Shown: piece after piece, positions 1 through 11,099 of the stretch | How the letters are laid out: the number at the start of each line of letters is the position of its first letter | Numbering within the stretch: position 1 is the stretch's first letter | Origin: Hydromonas sp. | Lineage (GTDB): Bacteria > Pseudomonadota > Gammaproteobacteria > Burkholderiales > Burkholderiaceae | Assembly: GCA_017495165.1 (NCBI GenBank) | Contig: JAFEII010000023.1 | Span: 62,001 to 126,000 of the forward strand | DNA: 64,000 bases | Reading direction: 5' to 3' | The notes under the pieces: generated by a model | The model's database searches: none | Told to the model about the DNA's origin: nothing | Seen by the model: the letters and a program-made list of their open reading frames with translations, nothing else | Position numbers and translations under genes: made by a program

Positions 1-1411
1 GTGCGCCTGATGCGGCAACCGCCCAGCCAATGCCAGGGAATACAAATGTGTTGTTGCCTTGGCCAATGCTGTAGGTTTTGCCTTTCCATTCCACAGGCGC
101 AAACGGGCTGCCCGTTGCCATCCACACATTGCCGTCGGTCCAACAAATGGCGTCTTTGGGTAAAATTTCGGTCAAATTGGTCGGATTTGATAAGGCAAAC
201 ACAATTGGTTTGGCGGTGTTTTTTTGCACCTCTTCAATCACCTTTTGGTCAAACGAGCCGCCTTGGCCTGACAAGCCGAGCAACACCGTGACTTTTGCGT
301 TGCGGATGGTTTCGATTAAATTGGGGTTCTTGCTGGCAAATTCCCATTGCGCCAAATCACTGCGTGCATGCGCAAATGCCATTTTGTAAGCTTCCAAGCC
401 TTCACGGTCATCCAAAATCAAGCCACGCGAATCCAGCACATAAATCCGTTTGCGCGCCTGCTCTTCGGTCAAGCCCAAACGCACCAAACCGTTGCGCACT
501 TGCATCGCCACGCCAATCCCGCCCGCGCCCGCACCGCTGACCAAAAACACCTGTTCGGTCAAGGTTTTGCCTTGCTCGGTTGCGGCGATTAAGCCCGCCA
601 GCGCCATTGCGCCAGTGCCTTGAATGTCGTCATTAAAACTAGGCACAACATCGCGATAACGCGCCAACACGTCAAACGCGGTTGATTTGCTCAAATCTTC
701 CCATTGCAACAACGCGTTTGGAAAACGTTTTTTCCAAGCGGCAATAAACGCATCCACCATGACAAAATACTGCTCACCGCGCACGCGTGGTTTGCGCACG
801 CCCAAGTAAAACGGATCTTCAAGCAGCTTTTTGTTGTCCGTACCAAAGTCTAAAATCACCGGCAAACTGCGCGCAGGGTTAATGCCCGCCGTGAGTGAGT
901 ACAAACTGAGTTTGCCCATGCAAATCGCAATCCCGCCAAAGCCTTGATCGCCAATCCCCAAAATCCCTTCGGCATCGGTCACCACCGCCAAATCCGTGTC
1001 GCTAAAACCCGCCATGATTTCATCAAGGTGCAAATAATTGTCCTCAGTCACCACCAAACCACGCGGTGCGCGGTAAATGTGGCTAAAGTCCTCAATCGCC
1101 TCGCCCACGGTTGGCGTGTACACAATCGGCAGCATTTCTTCGATGTGCGCTTGAATCAACGCATAAAACTCGGTGCGGCTGTAGTCTTGTAAGCCGCGCA
1201 AGAAAATGTATTTATTTAAAGGGCTAGAAAATTTAGCAAATTGCTCGTATGAACGGGCAATTTGCTCTTGCAACGTTTCAACGCGCTGCGGCAGACGGCC
1301 TTCAATCCCAAAAGCGCGGCGCTCTTCAATTGAAAAAGCCGTGCCTTTATTTAAATACGGATCCTCCAATAAAGCACGGCCACGGGTTTTAACTTTGGTA
1401 ATGGTTTGCAT
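1..1411 (-). CDS. maeA: NAD-dependent malic enzyme, C-terminus cut by window edge
   Basis: Oxidatively decarboxylates malate to pyruvate and CO2 in the cytoplasm. The reverse strand is open for 470 codons from ATG 1411, with an AAGGA ribosome-binding site just upstream, and runs off the left edge; the family is usually about 550-560 residues, so roughly 90 are missing. Visible family signatures are LQDYSRTEFYALIQ and PIVYTPTVGEA near the N-terminus, a metal/malate region around PSFNDDIQGTGAMALAG, and a Rossmann nucleotide-binding loop VSGAGAGGIGVA. These match the SfcA/MaeA branch rather than the MaeB branch fused to phosphotransacetylase. NAD preference is inferred from the subfamily. The gene appears monocistronic. 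Confidence 0.93.
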   Translation of the reverse strand, partial: MQTITKVKTRGRALLEDPYLNKGTAFSIEERRAFGIEGRLPQRVETLQEQIARSYEQFAKFSSPLNKYIFLRGLQDYSRTEFYALIQAHIEEMLPIVYTPTVGEAIEDFSHIYRAPRGLVVTEDNYLHLDEIMAGFSDTDLAVVTDAEGILGIGDQGFGGIAICMGKLSLYSLTAGINPARSLPVILDFGTDNKKLLEDPFYLGVRKPRVRGEQYFVMVDAFIAAWKKRFPNALLQWEDLSKSTAFDVLARYRDVVPSFNDDIQGTGAMALAGLIAATEQGKTLTEQVFLVSGAGAGGIGVAMQVRNGLVRLGLTEEQARKRIYVLDSRGLILDDREGLEAYKMAFAHARSDLAQWEFASKNPNLIETIRNAKVTVLLGLSGQGGSFDQKVIEEVQKNTAKPIVFALSNPTNLTEILPKDAICWTDGNVWMATGSPFAPVEWKGKTYSIGQGNNTFVFPGIGWAVAASGA

Positions 1412-1865
1412 TGCAATTCCTTTATATGAAAAATAGGTGAAACGTATATAAAAACAAGCGCCGGCCTGAGCGGACGTATTAAAAACTGGTTCTGAAAAAA
1501 GAGGTGCAAAACAAATGAAAACACCCGATGATTCGCAAGGCGTGAGAATGAATGATAAGGGCGTAAAAGTCAAGTTTGCGGCGCGAATCAGCTGTTTTTT
1601 TACCCAAGCAGTTGCAACAACTGTGGCCGCGTTTCTGGCTTTAAAAGAGGCAAAATTGGAGAGGCCGCGCAAAAAAGCTATAAGCGCCATTTTTACGACA
1701 TGCGCCCATTTTAATCAATACTCAAATGATTAAAAACACACAACTGGCTGGTGCATTGGCGCTCATTTTGTGCCACAAGCCGACTAAACCCTGTGGATAA
1801 AACGCTGTACAGGTACAGCCCCGTCAAACCCAATTAACCTGATTGGGGTGCAGGCTGACACACAA
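1412..1865. other. Intergenic stretch without a convincing gene
   Basis: About 450 bases between the divergent malic-enzyme promoter and the next terminator. A 72-codon forward frame (1515-1733) exists but has no ribosome-binding site, no recognisable domain and basic, low-complexity composition. I see no gene, RNA or repeat here that I can support. Confidence 0.5.
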
Positions 1866-1893
1866 AAAATGACCGCATTGATTGCGGTCATTT
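1866..1893 (-). terminator. Rho-independent terminator
   Basis: A perfect stem AATGACCGCA / TGCGGTCATT with a short TTGAT loop, flanked by A-run and T-run so that it could work in both directions. It lies 38 bases after the stop of the reverse-strand secreted-protein gene ending at 1931. Confidence 0.85.
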
Positions 1894-1930
1894 TTATAGA
1901 GCGAACGCATCCGCGTCGCAACAACCCCGC

Positions 1931-2374
1931 TTACATGCCTTGCATTTGGTCGCGATACTTAGTGTTTTTCATGCCTTTTGGGTGCGCAGCCAACGTGTCG
2001 CCAGTTTTGCGGCACGTCGCTTCCACCTGTTTGCTTGAATCGAGCATCGACGTCATTTGCACCGCATCGCCTTCTTTTTTACCCAAGCAAGCCACTTGTG
2101 AGACTTGAATGTGTGCCAACATTTTGGCCGGCATGGCGTGCAACCTGTTGTCGCGTGGGGTTTTGGCGCAAACCGCATCCACGGCGCCCCACATAGGATG
2201 GTCAAAACGAATCACAGCGCCTTCGATCTTGCCCGCACACGCACTCACTGCGGCTTCGTGCTGGGCTGCGTTCATCGGGTCAGGCATGTTGCCATTGCTT
2301 TTTGCATAAGCAAGTGTACTGCTGGCTGCAGCAATCACGGCGATAAGAGAGATAATTTTGGTACGCATTTTCAT
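1931..2374 (-). CDS. Secreted protein with two Cys-pair repeats, unknown function
   Basis: 147 residues beginning with a clear Sec signal peptide (MKMRTKIISLIAVIAAASS, probable cleavage after LAYA), so the mature protein is about 123 residues and probably periplasmic. The mature part contains two imperfect copies of one motif: AC-x-GK-x-EG-x-x-V, then a second Cys about 22 residues on (VSACAGKIEGAVI...AVCAK and VACLGKKEGDAVQ...ATCRK). Four cysteines in two pairs suggest two disulfides. Similar AC-x-G...G repeats occur in uncharacterised proteobacterial periplasmic proteins. Upstream is a possible GGAT-type RBS. The gene appears monocistronic with its own terminator. No function can be assigned. 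Confidence 0.8.
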   Translation of the reverse strand: MKMRTKIISLIAVIAAASSTLAYAKSNGNMPDPMNAAQHEAAVSACAGKIEGAVIRFDHPMWGAVDAVCAKTPRDNRLHAMPAKMLAHIQVSQVACLGKKEGDAVQMTSMLDSSKQVEATCRKTGDTLAAHPKGMKNTKYRDQMQGM

Positions 2375-2563
2375 AATAAATCCTTTTAAATGAGCCTACA
2401 TGCCCAAACCATTTTGAACATGGAGTAACCATACGCCTTAATTGCCCAAAGAGTACGTAAAAATCATAGAGGAAAATGGCGGGCAAAAATAGCAGGCAAA
2501 CATTGCATGCCTGCGCAAAAAACACACTCAAATGATATGATGCAGGCCTTTTATGGAGGCGCT

Positions 2564-3019
2564 ATGCTGCAATACACCCATGTTTTACCAATCAACCCAG
2601 CGGGATTGGTCGTCATATCCAAAGCCCAGCTGTGGAGCGGTTTGATTTTGCGCATAGAGGCGCAGACCGAGTTTACCGTCGGTTTAGATCGCGTTGACAT
2701 CATTGAGCGCGCCGACAATCAATACCAGCGTGCCCTCCATTTTGGCCAATACATTGTGCAAGACACCGTCACCTGCGTGCCAATGCACTCGATTGAATTT
2801 GTCACCCAGCCGCTGGAAGATTCACCCAGCGGGCGACTGCTGATTGAAATTGTTGAGCAGCCAGAGTTGGGCTTGCGCTTTCATTACACCACTGAATTTC
2901 CCGCGCCCAGCAGCGAGGAGGAGTCAAAGTTACTCGAAATTGTCAAAGGCGCATACCACGCAGCCGACGTTGATGTGGTGCGTGTGATACGTGAGCTGAT
3001 GCTCAAAACCAAGCATTAA
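2564..3019 (+). CDS. AtaL-like / DUF1857 SRPBCC-fold protein
   Basis: 151 residues. The start at 2564 is chosen because GGAGG (2555-2559) sits five bases upstream; a longer frame from 2507 lacks such a site. The sequence fits the AtaL-like DUF1857 family (SRPBCC/START-like fold): QLWSGLILRIEAQTEF, then an acidic loop and RALHFGQYIVQDTV. Members are small cytoplasmic proteins thought to bind a hydrophobic ligand, but their physiological role is not established. No signal peptide or membrane segment. It stands alone between an intergenic gap and dnaE. Confidence 0.8.
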   Translation: MLQYTHVLPINPAGLVVISKAQLWSGLILRIEAQTEFTVGLDRVDIIERADNQYQRALHFGQYIVQDTVTCVPMHSIEFVTQPLEDSPSGRLLIEIVEQPELGLRFHYTTEFPAPSSEEESKLLEIVKGAYHAADVDVVRVIRELMLKTKH

Positions 3020-3115
3020 ACCAGTGTTAAACCCGTTTTAAATCAAGCATAAAATCGGTGGGTGAGCATCAAGCAAACTGGCCAAGGTAAACGCTAAAAA
3101 GGGCGGGGCGCGTGC

Positions 3116-3121
3116 TATAAT
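3116..3121 (+). promoter_or_regulatory. Probable -10 hexamer for dnaE
   Basis: A perfect TATAAT lies 45 bases before the dnaE ATG. No good -35 hexamer is seen at the expected spacing, so this is a weak call resting on the -10 match and position. Confidence 0.4.
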
Positions 3122-3166
3122 CGCGCTCCATTTCAACCGCACAACAACCGTCCAAAGCCATCATTC

Positions 3167-6100
3167 ATGAGTCAACCCAGCTTCGTCCACCTCCGAATGC
3201 ACTCAGAGTTTTCAGTCTCTGACGGCATTACCCGCATTCCTGACGCCATCAATTGCGCCCGCGATGATGCTCAAGGCGCATTGGCGTTGACCGACTTAAA
3301 CAATACTTTTGGCTTGGTCAAATTTTACAAAACCGCGCAAGCCCAAGGTGTCAAGCCGATTTTGGGCGCAGACATACTGGTTGCCAATGCGGACGATGCA
3401 ACCGCGCCGCACCGCATGTTATTGTTGGTCAAAAACCACGGCGGTTATTTGCGCTTGTGTGAACTCATCAGTCAAGCCTACATGCGCGCCGACACCTTGC
3501 AGCACGGTCAAATGGAATTGGCATGGTTGCTCCAACCCGAATTAAACACAGGCCTGATTGCCTTGTCAGGCGCACATGACGGCGACGTGGGGCAAGCTTT
3601 GCTCAAAGGCAAGTCCGAAGAAGCGCACCGTTTGGTTGCCCAATGGCGTGGCGCATTTAACCACCAATATTACCTTGAAGCGCAACGCCTTGACACCGCC
3701 GAATCCGAGCAGCAAACCTTGCTCGCCGCGCAGCTGGCAATGGACACCCAAACCCCGTTGGTCGCCACCCACGCCATCCAATTTTTAAAACCCGAAAACC
3801 ACCGTGCGCATGAAGCGCGCGTGTGTATCTCGCGCGGTGAGATTTTGGTTGACCCCAAGCGCGTCAACGCCTTTAGTGAATGTCAGTACATGCTCACACA
3901 GGCGCAAATGCACGAACGATTTGCCGATTTGCCCAGCGCGCTGGCCAATACCGTTGCCATCGCGCAAGCCTGTAACCTCGTCCTCGATTTAGGCAAGCCG
4001 CAGCTCCCCGATTACCCAACACCCAACGGTGAATCGCTCGATGAATACATGGCGATTTTGTCGCACGAAGGCCTGCAAGAGCGCTTGCTCAAACTCTATC
4101 CTGATGAAAACGTGCGCGCCGAGCAACAAAAGCGCTACGTTGACCGCTTAGACGTTGAGCTTAAAACCATCACGCAAATGGGGTTTCCGGGCTACTTCCT
4201 CATCGTGGCCGAATTCATTCAATGGGCAAAAAACAACGAAGTCCCCGTAGGGCCAGGGCGCGGCTCAGGTGCGGGCTCGCTGGTGGCGTATGCGCTCAAA
4301 ATTACCGACATCGACCCGCTGCAATACGCCTTGCTGTTTGAGCGCTTCCTCAATCCAGAGCGCGTATCCATGCCCGATTTTGATATTGACTTTTGCCAAG
4401 ACGGGCGCGACAGCGTGATTCAACACGTCAAAGACCATTACGGCCACGGCGCGGTCTCGCAAATCGCCACCTTTGGTACGCTGGGCGCAAAAGCGGCGAT
4501 TCGCGACGTGGGGCGCGTGCTCGATATGCCGTACAACTACGTGGACAGCCTATCCAAACTCATCCCCAATGACCCAGCCAACCCGTGGAGTTTAGAGAAA
4601 ACCCTTAACGAAGAGCCCACGTTTAAAGAACGCGTGGACAACGAAGAAGAAGCCCAAGAAATCATCGCGCTCGCCCTTGCGCTCGAAGGCTTGACCCGTA
4701 ATGTGGGGATGCACGCAGGTGGTGTATTGATTGCACCGGGCAAGCTCACCGATTTTTGCCCCGTGTACTGCGCCGCAGGCACCAACTCGGTCATCAGTCA
4801 ATACGATAAAAACGACGTTGAAGACATCGGCTTGGTCAAGTTTGACTTTTTGGGTTTGCGCAACCTAACCATTTTAAAGTTGGCGGTCACTTACCTTAAA
4901 CAGCAAAACCCGTCTATGAGCGACTTTGTGCTGGAGGATTTGCCGCTGGACGACCCAAAAGTCTTGGGCGTTTTTTGCGCAGGCAACACCACCGCCGTGT
5001 TTCAGTCCGAATCGCGTTCAGCCAAAGACTTAGAAAAAAAACTCAAGCCAGACACCTTTGAAGACATCATCGCGCTCATGGCGCTCAACCGCCCAGGCCC
5101 GCTCGGTTCAGGGATGGTCGACGACTTCATTGCTCGTAAAAAAGAGCAAACCAAAACAGGGCGCGGCAACGACGCGTGGTATTTTCACCCCGAACTCAAA
5201 GCCACGCTCGAACCAACCTACGGCGTGATGGTGTATCAAGAGCAAGTGATGTTGGTCGCGCAGATTTTGGGCGGCTACTCGTTGGGCGGCGCAGATTTAC
5301 TGCGTCGCGCCATGGGTAAAAAAGACGCCGCCGAAATGGCACGTCAGCGCGAAGTCTTCGCCGCAGGCGCGCAAAAACACGGGGTTTCTGTCGCCTTGGC
5401 AACGGAGTTGTTCAACCTGATGGAAAAGTTTGCCGATTACGGTTTTAACAAATCGCATTCTGCCGCCTACGCGCTCATCGCCTACCAAACCGCGTGGTTC
5501 AAATACTATTACCCCGCCGAATTCATGGCCGCAACCATGTCGGCCGACATGACCGACACCGACAAAGTACAAATTTTTTACTTAGACTCGGTAGAAGACA
5601 ATGGCTTAACCATGTTGCGCCCCGACATCAACGAATCGTTCTACAACTTCACCCCCGTTGACGCCAAAACCATTCGCTATGGACTTGGCGCAGTCAAAGG
5701 CTCAGGCGAAGCGGCCATCGAATCACTGGTACGCGAGCGCACCGCCAACGGCAAATTTTCCAGCTTCTTTGATTTTTGCATGCGCGTCGACAAACACGTG
5801 TGCAACCGCCGCACCCTTGAATCTCTGATTAAAGCAGGCGCGTTTGACAGCCTGCACGAAAACCGCGCCAGCGTTTTAAACTCAATCGAACACGCCATGA
5901 GCGCGGCCGCGCACGCCCAAGAGAATAAAAATCAAAACAGTTTATTTGACGACGAACAAGCCTTTGACGCCGAATGGCAAGCCCAGCTCGCCCAAACCGC
6001 ACCATGGACATTGCGCGAAAAATTGGGGCATGAAAAAGCCGCGCTCGGCTTTTATTTCAGCGGCCATTTGTTTGATGAATGCGCCGCCGCCGTTGAAAAA

Positions 6101-6640
6101 GTTGTCAAAACGCGGCTCAAAGACGTATCGCCAGCGCGTGACACCCAACTCATCGCAGGCATTGTCACCGCCACGCGCACCATGTTTACCAAGCGAGGCA
6201 AAATGATGTTCATCACATTGGACGATAAAACCGCACGCATAGAAGTATCGGTATTTAACGAAGTGTTCGAGCGATACGCCAATTTACTCAAAGAAGAATC
6301 ACTCGTCATCATCCAAGCCAAAATCAGCAAAGACGACTACAGCGGCGGCACACGGATTGTGGCGGAAAAAGTGCTTGATTTGGCCCGCGCCAGATCCGCA
6401 CAGGCGAGTAACTTACTGATTACATTGGACGTGCGCGACGCGGCTTTAGACGTAGAAGCATTCAAACACGTGCTGCGCCAACAATGCGACGACGACGGCA
6501 TCAGCGTCATGGTCAACACCCAAATGGCAGGCGCCAGCGTGGACATCAAGCTGGGGTTGGATTGGCGGATTTTACCGACCGACGAGATGATAGAAAAGTT
6601 AACAGAAATGAGCGCGGTTTGCTCGGTTGAGATGTTGTAA
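3167..6640 (+). CDS. dnaE: DNA polymerase III subunit alpha
   Basis: 1157 residues, the usual length for DnaE1, the replicative polymerase subunit of the chromosomal replisome. An N-terminal PHP domain begins HLRMHSEFSVSDG. The polymerase core has GPGRGSGAGSLVAYAL near residue 362 and the catalytic PDFDIDF motif near residue 402 (two catalytic Asp), with the third Asp in KFDFLGLRNLT near residue 557. The finger/thumb region follows (MALNRPGPLGSGMVDDF; GVMVYQEQVM; FNKSHSAAYALIAYQTA), then an OB-fold near residue 990 (GIVTATRTMFTKRGKMMF). No DnaQ-type exonuclease domain is fused. The gene is intact; a short gap leads to the glycosyltransferase gene, which has its own RBS. Confidence 0.98.
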   Translation: MSQPSFVHLRMHSEFSVSDGITRIPDAINCARDDAQGALALTDLNNTFGLVKFYKTAQAQGVKPILGADILVANADDATAPHRMLLLVKNHGGYLRLCELISQAYMRADTLQHGQMELAWLLQPELNTGLIALSGAHDGDVGQALLKGKSEEAHRLVAQWRGAFNHQYYLEAQRLDTAESEQQTLLAAQLAMDTQTPLVATHAIQFLKPENHRAHEARVCISRGEILVDPKRVNAFSECQYMLTQAQMHERFADLPSALANTVAIAQACNLVLDLGKPQLPDYPTPNGESLDEYMAILSHEGLQERLLKLYPDENVRAEQQKRYVDRLDVELKTITQMGFPGYFLIVAEFIQWAKNNEVPVGPGRGSGAGSLVAYALKITDIDPLQYALLFERFLNPERVSMPDFDIDFCQDGRDSVIQHVKDHYGHGAVSQIATFGTLGAKAAIRDVGRVLDMPYNYVDSLSKLIPNDPANPWSLEKTLNEEPTFKERVDNEEEAQEIIALALALEGLTRNVGMHAGGVLIAPGKLTDFCPVYCAAGTNSVISQYDKNDVEDIGLVKFDFLGLRNLTILKLAVTYLKQQNPSMSDFVLEDLPLDDPKVLGVFCAGNTTAVFQSESRSAKDLEKKLKPDTFEDIIALMALNRPGPLGSGMVDDFIARKKEQTKTGRGNDAWYFHPELKATLEPTYGVMVYQEQVMLVAQILGGYSLGGADLLRRAMGKKDAAEMARQREVFAAGAQKHGVSVALATELFNLMEKFADYGFNKSHSAAYALIAYQTAWFKYYYPAEFMAATMSADMTDTDKVQIFYLDSVEDNGLTMLRPDINESFYNFTPVDAKTIRYGLGAVKGSGEAAIESLVRERTANGKFSSFFDFCMRVDKHVCNRRTLESLIKAGAFDSLHENRASVLNSIEHAMSAAAHAQENKNQNSLFDDEQAFDAEWQAQLAQTAPWTLREKLGHEKAALGFYFSGHLFDECAAAVEKVVKTRLKDVSPARDTQLIAGIVTATRTMFTKRGKMMFITLDDKTARIEVSVFNEVFERYANLLKEESLVIIQAKISKDDYSGGTRIVAEKVLDLARARSAQASNLLITLDVRDAALDVEAFKHVLRQQCDDDGISVMVNTQMAGASVDIKLGLDWRILPTDEMIEKLTEMSAVCSVEML

Positions 6641-6654
6641 ATAAGGAGAAAGAC

Positions 6655-7629
6655 ATGCACGTTTTGTTGGTCAATGCAACATCGATTCCCGTATTTCAAT
6701 ACGGCGGCACGGAGCGGGTGATTTGGGATTTGGGCAAAGCCTTAACCCAGCTTGGACATCAAGTCAGTTATTTGGTTCCAGAAGGGTCAACCTGCGATTT
6801 TGCGCGGGTGATTCCGATTCGGCCTCATTTAAGTTGGGCAGAGCAAATCCCTGCAGATGTGGATATGACACATTTTCAATTCCATCCCAAATGCGACATC
6901 CCAACCCCATATTTGGTCACCGAACACGGTAATGCGCGCAAAAAAATGGCTTATCCGCTCAACACGGTGTTTGTCTCAAAGAATCATGCGCAACGTTACG
7001 GATCGGATCAATACGTGCTCAACGGTTTAGATTGGTCTAATTATGGTGAAGTAAACTTTGATATACCACGTGAGTATTACCATTTTTTAGGAAAAGGTGC
7101 GTGGCGGGTGAAAAACTTAAAAGGTGCGATAAATGTGGCTCAAAAAGCCAATGTACGCTTTGAGGTTTTGGGCGGCACTCGCTTGAATCTCAAAAGAGGC
7201 TTTCGGTATACTTGGTCTAGGCGTATCCAGTTTCATGGCATGGTGGGTGGTCAGGAAAAATTTAATTTGCTCAACGGTTCACGCGGCATGATTTTTCCTG
7301 TGCGCTGGCATGAGCCTTTTGGTTTGGCGATTATCGAAAGTTTGTATTTTGGCTGTCCCGTTTTTGCAACGCCGTATGGCGCAATTCCAGAATTGGTGCC
7401 AGAAGATTGCGGCGTGCTGTCAACGCAACGCAGTGTTTTGGCGGCTGCGGTTCAGGCGAATCAGTTTGATCCAAAGCGTTGCCATCAGCATGCGGTAGAG
7501 AATTTTAATGCGTTGACCATGAGCAAGCGGTATCTTGAAAAGTACGAGCAAGTTTTGTCAGGCAAAAGCCTTAATGCGGTGGCGCCCGTCATTCTTGACG
7601 TGAATCGTTCTCTTGCGTGGCACAAATAA
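6655..7629 (+). CDS. Glycosyltransferase, GT4 family
   Basis: 324 residues, short for the family (usually 350-400). It begins 14 bases after dnaE with a strong AAGGAG upstream. The N-terminal Rossmann domain has the acceptor-side glycine loop QYGGTERVIWDLGKAL. The C-terminal domain carries the GT-B donor-binding motif EPFGLAIIESL with the E-x7-E pair, followed by GCPVFATPYGAIPELV. Family members transfer a nucleotide-activated sugar onto a lipid-linked or growing glycan at the cytoplasmic face of the membrane. The next gene encodes an O-antigen-ligase-like membrane protein, so a role in lipopolysaccharide or surface glycan assembly is a reasonable inference; donor and acceptor cannot be read from sequence. 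Confidence 0.88.
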   Translation: MHVLLVNATSIPVFQYGGTERVIWDLGKALTQLGHQVSYLVPEGSTCDFARVIPIRPHLSWAEQIPADVDMTHFQFHPKCDIPTPYLVTEHGNARKKMAYPLNTVFVSKNHAQRYGSDQYVLNGLDWSNYGEVNFDIPREYYHFLGKGAWRVKNLKGAINVAQKANVRFEVLGGTRLNLKRGFRYTWSRRIQFHGMVGGQEKFNLLNGSRGMIFPVRWHEPFGLAIIESLYFGCPVFATPYGAIPELVPEDCGVLSTQRSVLAAAVQANQFDPKRCHQHAVENFNALTMSKRYLEKYEQVLSGKSLNAVAPVILDVNRSLAWHK

Positions 7630-7639
7630 GGAGTGGACT

Positions 7640-8887
7640 GTGAACAATCAAAAACAAACCCTTGGCATCACCTCAATCGTGTTTCGACTCGCTTGGCTGT
7701 CCGGTATCGGCGCTTTAATTATTGCGCCCAAACTCTCCGGCGCTGGTTTGGCTGTGTGCTTGCTCATTGCCATCGCCCAACTACTGAACAACCGTCCGAA
7801 ACTAGATGCTTATGACCTCAAGGTTGTGCTGATGTTTTTAACTTATCCGCTGGTGTGCCTTGTAAGCATGGCGCTACATGGTTCCGTGAGTGCGCGCAGC
7901 TTGGATACGCTGTCGCGGTTTATTCTTGTTGTCCCCATCTACCTGTACTGGCGACAAAACCCCGTAAATTTTAAATGGTTTTGTATGCCTGCGGGTTTGG
8001 CCGCCCTTAGCTTGGGCGCAGTGTCTTTTTATCAATACCATGTCTTACACGCCACCCGCGCAGATGGCGGGGTGAATGCAATTACATTTGCGCAGCTGGC
8101 AATGCTGTTGGGCGGATTTGCCGCCTTGATGTTTAGCCGCCCCCAATTGTTGAGCGTTTGGCAAAAACCGCACCGGGTTTTTACAGTGATGTTCGCGGTT
8201 GTCGCCACTGGAGCGGCGTTGCTGGCGGCGGTTTTGTCGGGCAGCCGTGGGCCGCTTATTGCTGCACCATTCTTGTTGTTGGTGCTGTTGTATGCCTTGC
8301 CACATGCACGCCGTGCGGTCTTTTGTTTTGGCTTGCTAACGGCTGTTTTACTCGGCTGCGTGTTCTTGTTTGTGGAGCAGGATGTGTTACGTATACGTGA
8401 AGCGCTGAATGATGTTGTGGCGCTCAATCAAGGTAAAGCCAATACATCCATCGGCGTTCGCACCGAAGTTTGGCAGGCGGCTTGGACATTGTTTCAACAA
8501 AATCCTATTTTTGGCGTTGGGCACAATGCGTTTGTGGATGTGGTGCGCGCCCGTCAAAGTGAGCTCGGTGTTGGTGACTATGCGCTGGGCATGCATACGC
8601 ACAACGATTATTTGCATGCGCTGGCAGAAAAAGGTGTGATTGGTTTAAGCGCGTTGTTATTATTGTTCGTGGGCGCAAGCGTGCTGGTTTGGCGGCATAC
8701 TTCGAATCACGTTGCGCGTGCCGGCGTCTTAATTGTGACGGTGTGCTGGCTAAGCTTTGGCTTAAGCCAAGTGCAAATGGCGCACCAGCGCATTGTGCTG
8801 CTTGAGCTGCTCGCCTTGGCGTTCTTTTTCGCGTATGCCAAAAACAGTGCGGGCTTGGTTGAGCCATTGCCAAACGGCAAGCAGTAA
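7640..8887 (+). CDS. O-antigen ligase / Wzy-like polymerase family membrane protein
   Basis: 415 residues from a GTG start at 7640, chosen because AAGGAG (7628-7633) lies six bases upstream; an in-frame ATG at 7613 would overlap the preceding gene and lacks an RBS. The protein has about ten hydrophobic segments and the Wzy_C/WaaL pattern: a periplasmic loop with RTEVWQAAWTLF and NPIFGVGHNAF, then HTHNDYLHALAEKGVIGL, where the NDYL-His stretch is the usual conserved core. WaaL enzymes join undecaprenyl-linked glycan to lipid A-core in the inner membrane; Wzy enzymes polymerise repeat units. Sequence alone does not separate the two. It is probably co-transcribed with the preceding glycosyltransferase. 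Confidence 0.85.
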   Translation: MNNQKQTLGITSIVFRLAWLSGIGALIIAPKLSGAGLAVCLLIAIAQLLNNRPKLDAYDLKVVLMFLTYPLVCLVSMALHGSVSARSLDTLSRFILVVPIYLYWRQNPVNFKWFCMPAGLAALSLGAVSFYQYHVLHATRADGGVNAITFAQLAMLLGGFAALMFSRPQLLSVWQKPHRVFTVMFAVVATGAALLAAVLSGSRGPLIAAPFLLLVLLYALPHARRAVFCFGLLTAVLLGCVFLFVEQDVLRIREALNDVVALNQGKANTSIGVRTEVWQAAWTLFQQNPIFGVGHNAFVDVVRARQSELGVGDYALGMHTHNDYLHALAEKGVIGLSALLLLFVGASVLVWRHTSNHVARAGVLIVTVCWLSFGLSQVQMAHQRIVLLELLALAFFFAYAKNSAGLVEPLPNGKQ

Positions 8888-8911
8888 GCCGATACTGCGT
8901 ACGCTTAATAT

Positions 8912-9000
8912 GTAGAGACGCGATTTATCGCGCCCAACAACGCAACAACGCAACAAAAAAACAATAAAAACAGCAAAAGGGCGCAATCACATTGCGCCCT
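8912..9000. repeat. Dispersed palindromic repeat, degenerate copy
   Basis: Begins GTAGAGACGCGATTTATCG and ends with a hairpin GGGCGCAAT-CAC-ATTGCGCCC. It is a divergent member of the family also seen at 11864-11934, 52405-52473 and 54238-54297 (pattern GTAGGGGCG-gATTcATcaCGCCC with an inverted partner). It lies between convergent genes and its right arm doubles as a terminator. Confidence 0.6.
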
Positions 9001-9001
9001 T
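8977..9001 (-). terminator. Terminator-like hairpin downstream of hemB
   Basis: A perfect 11-bp stem AAGGGCGCAAT / ATTGCGCCCTT with a CAC loop, followed on the reverse strand by a T-rich tract. It lies just after the hemB stop and forms one arm of a dispersed palindromic repeat, so the repeat has probably been co-opted as terminator. Confidence 0.65.
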
Positions 9002-9023
9002 GTCGGAATAATACCCCCCTCAA

Positions 9024-10869
<1,846 letters not shown>

Positions 10870-11057
10870 ATAAATCCTTTCGAAAAATAAAGGGCTGCTG
10901 TGCAGAAAAATGGCAGCCGCTATGATAGCAGAGCGCGGGCTTTGCGCTTGCTCAAATAAGCTTTGCAAAAATCGAACGGTTGTGCTAATTTGTCAAAAAA
11001 TTTAAAATAAAGCATGTAAAACTCGGTTTTGACGGCTTTGTTTTAAATAAACGCTTA

Positions 11058-11063
11058 TATAAT
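11058..11063 (+). promoter_or_regulatory. Possible -10 hexamer for etfB
   Basis: TATAAT 37 bases before the etfB start, inside an AT-rich stretch. A TTGACG lies upstream at 11029-11034 but the spacing (23 bases) is too long for a standard promoter, so only the -10 is proposed. Confidence 0.3.
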
Positions 11064-11099
11064 ACCTATTGAATTTTTCACATCACTCACGGAGACATC

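Noticed and set aside
1515-1733. 72-codon forward frame after the malic enzyme promoter
   Set aside because: No RBS, no domain, and composition typical of random frames.
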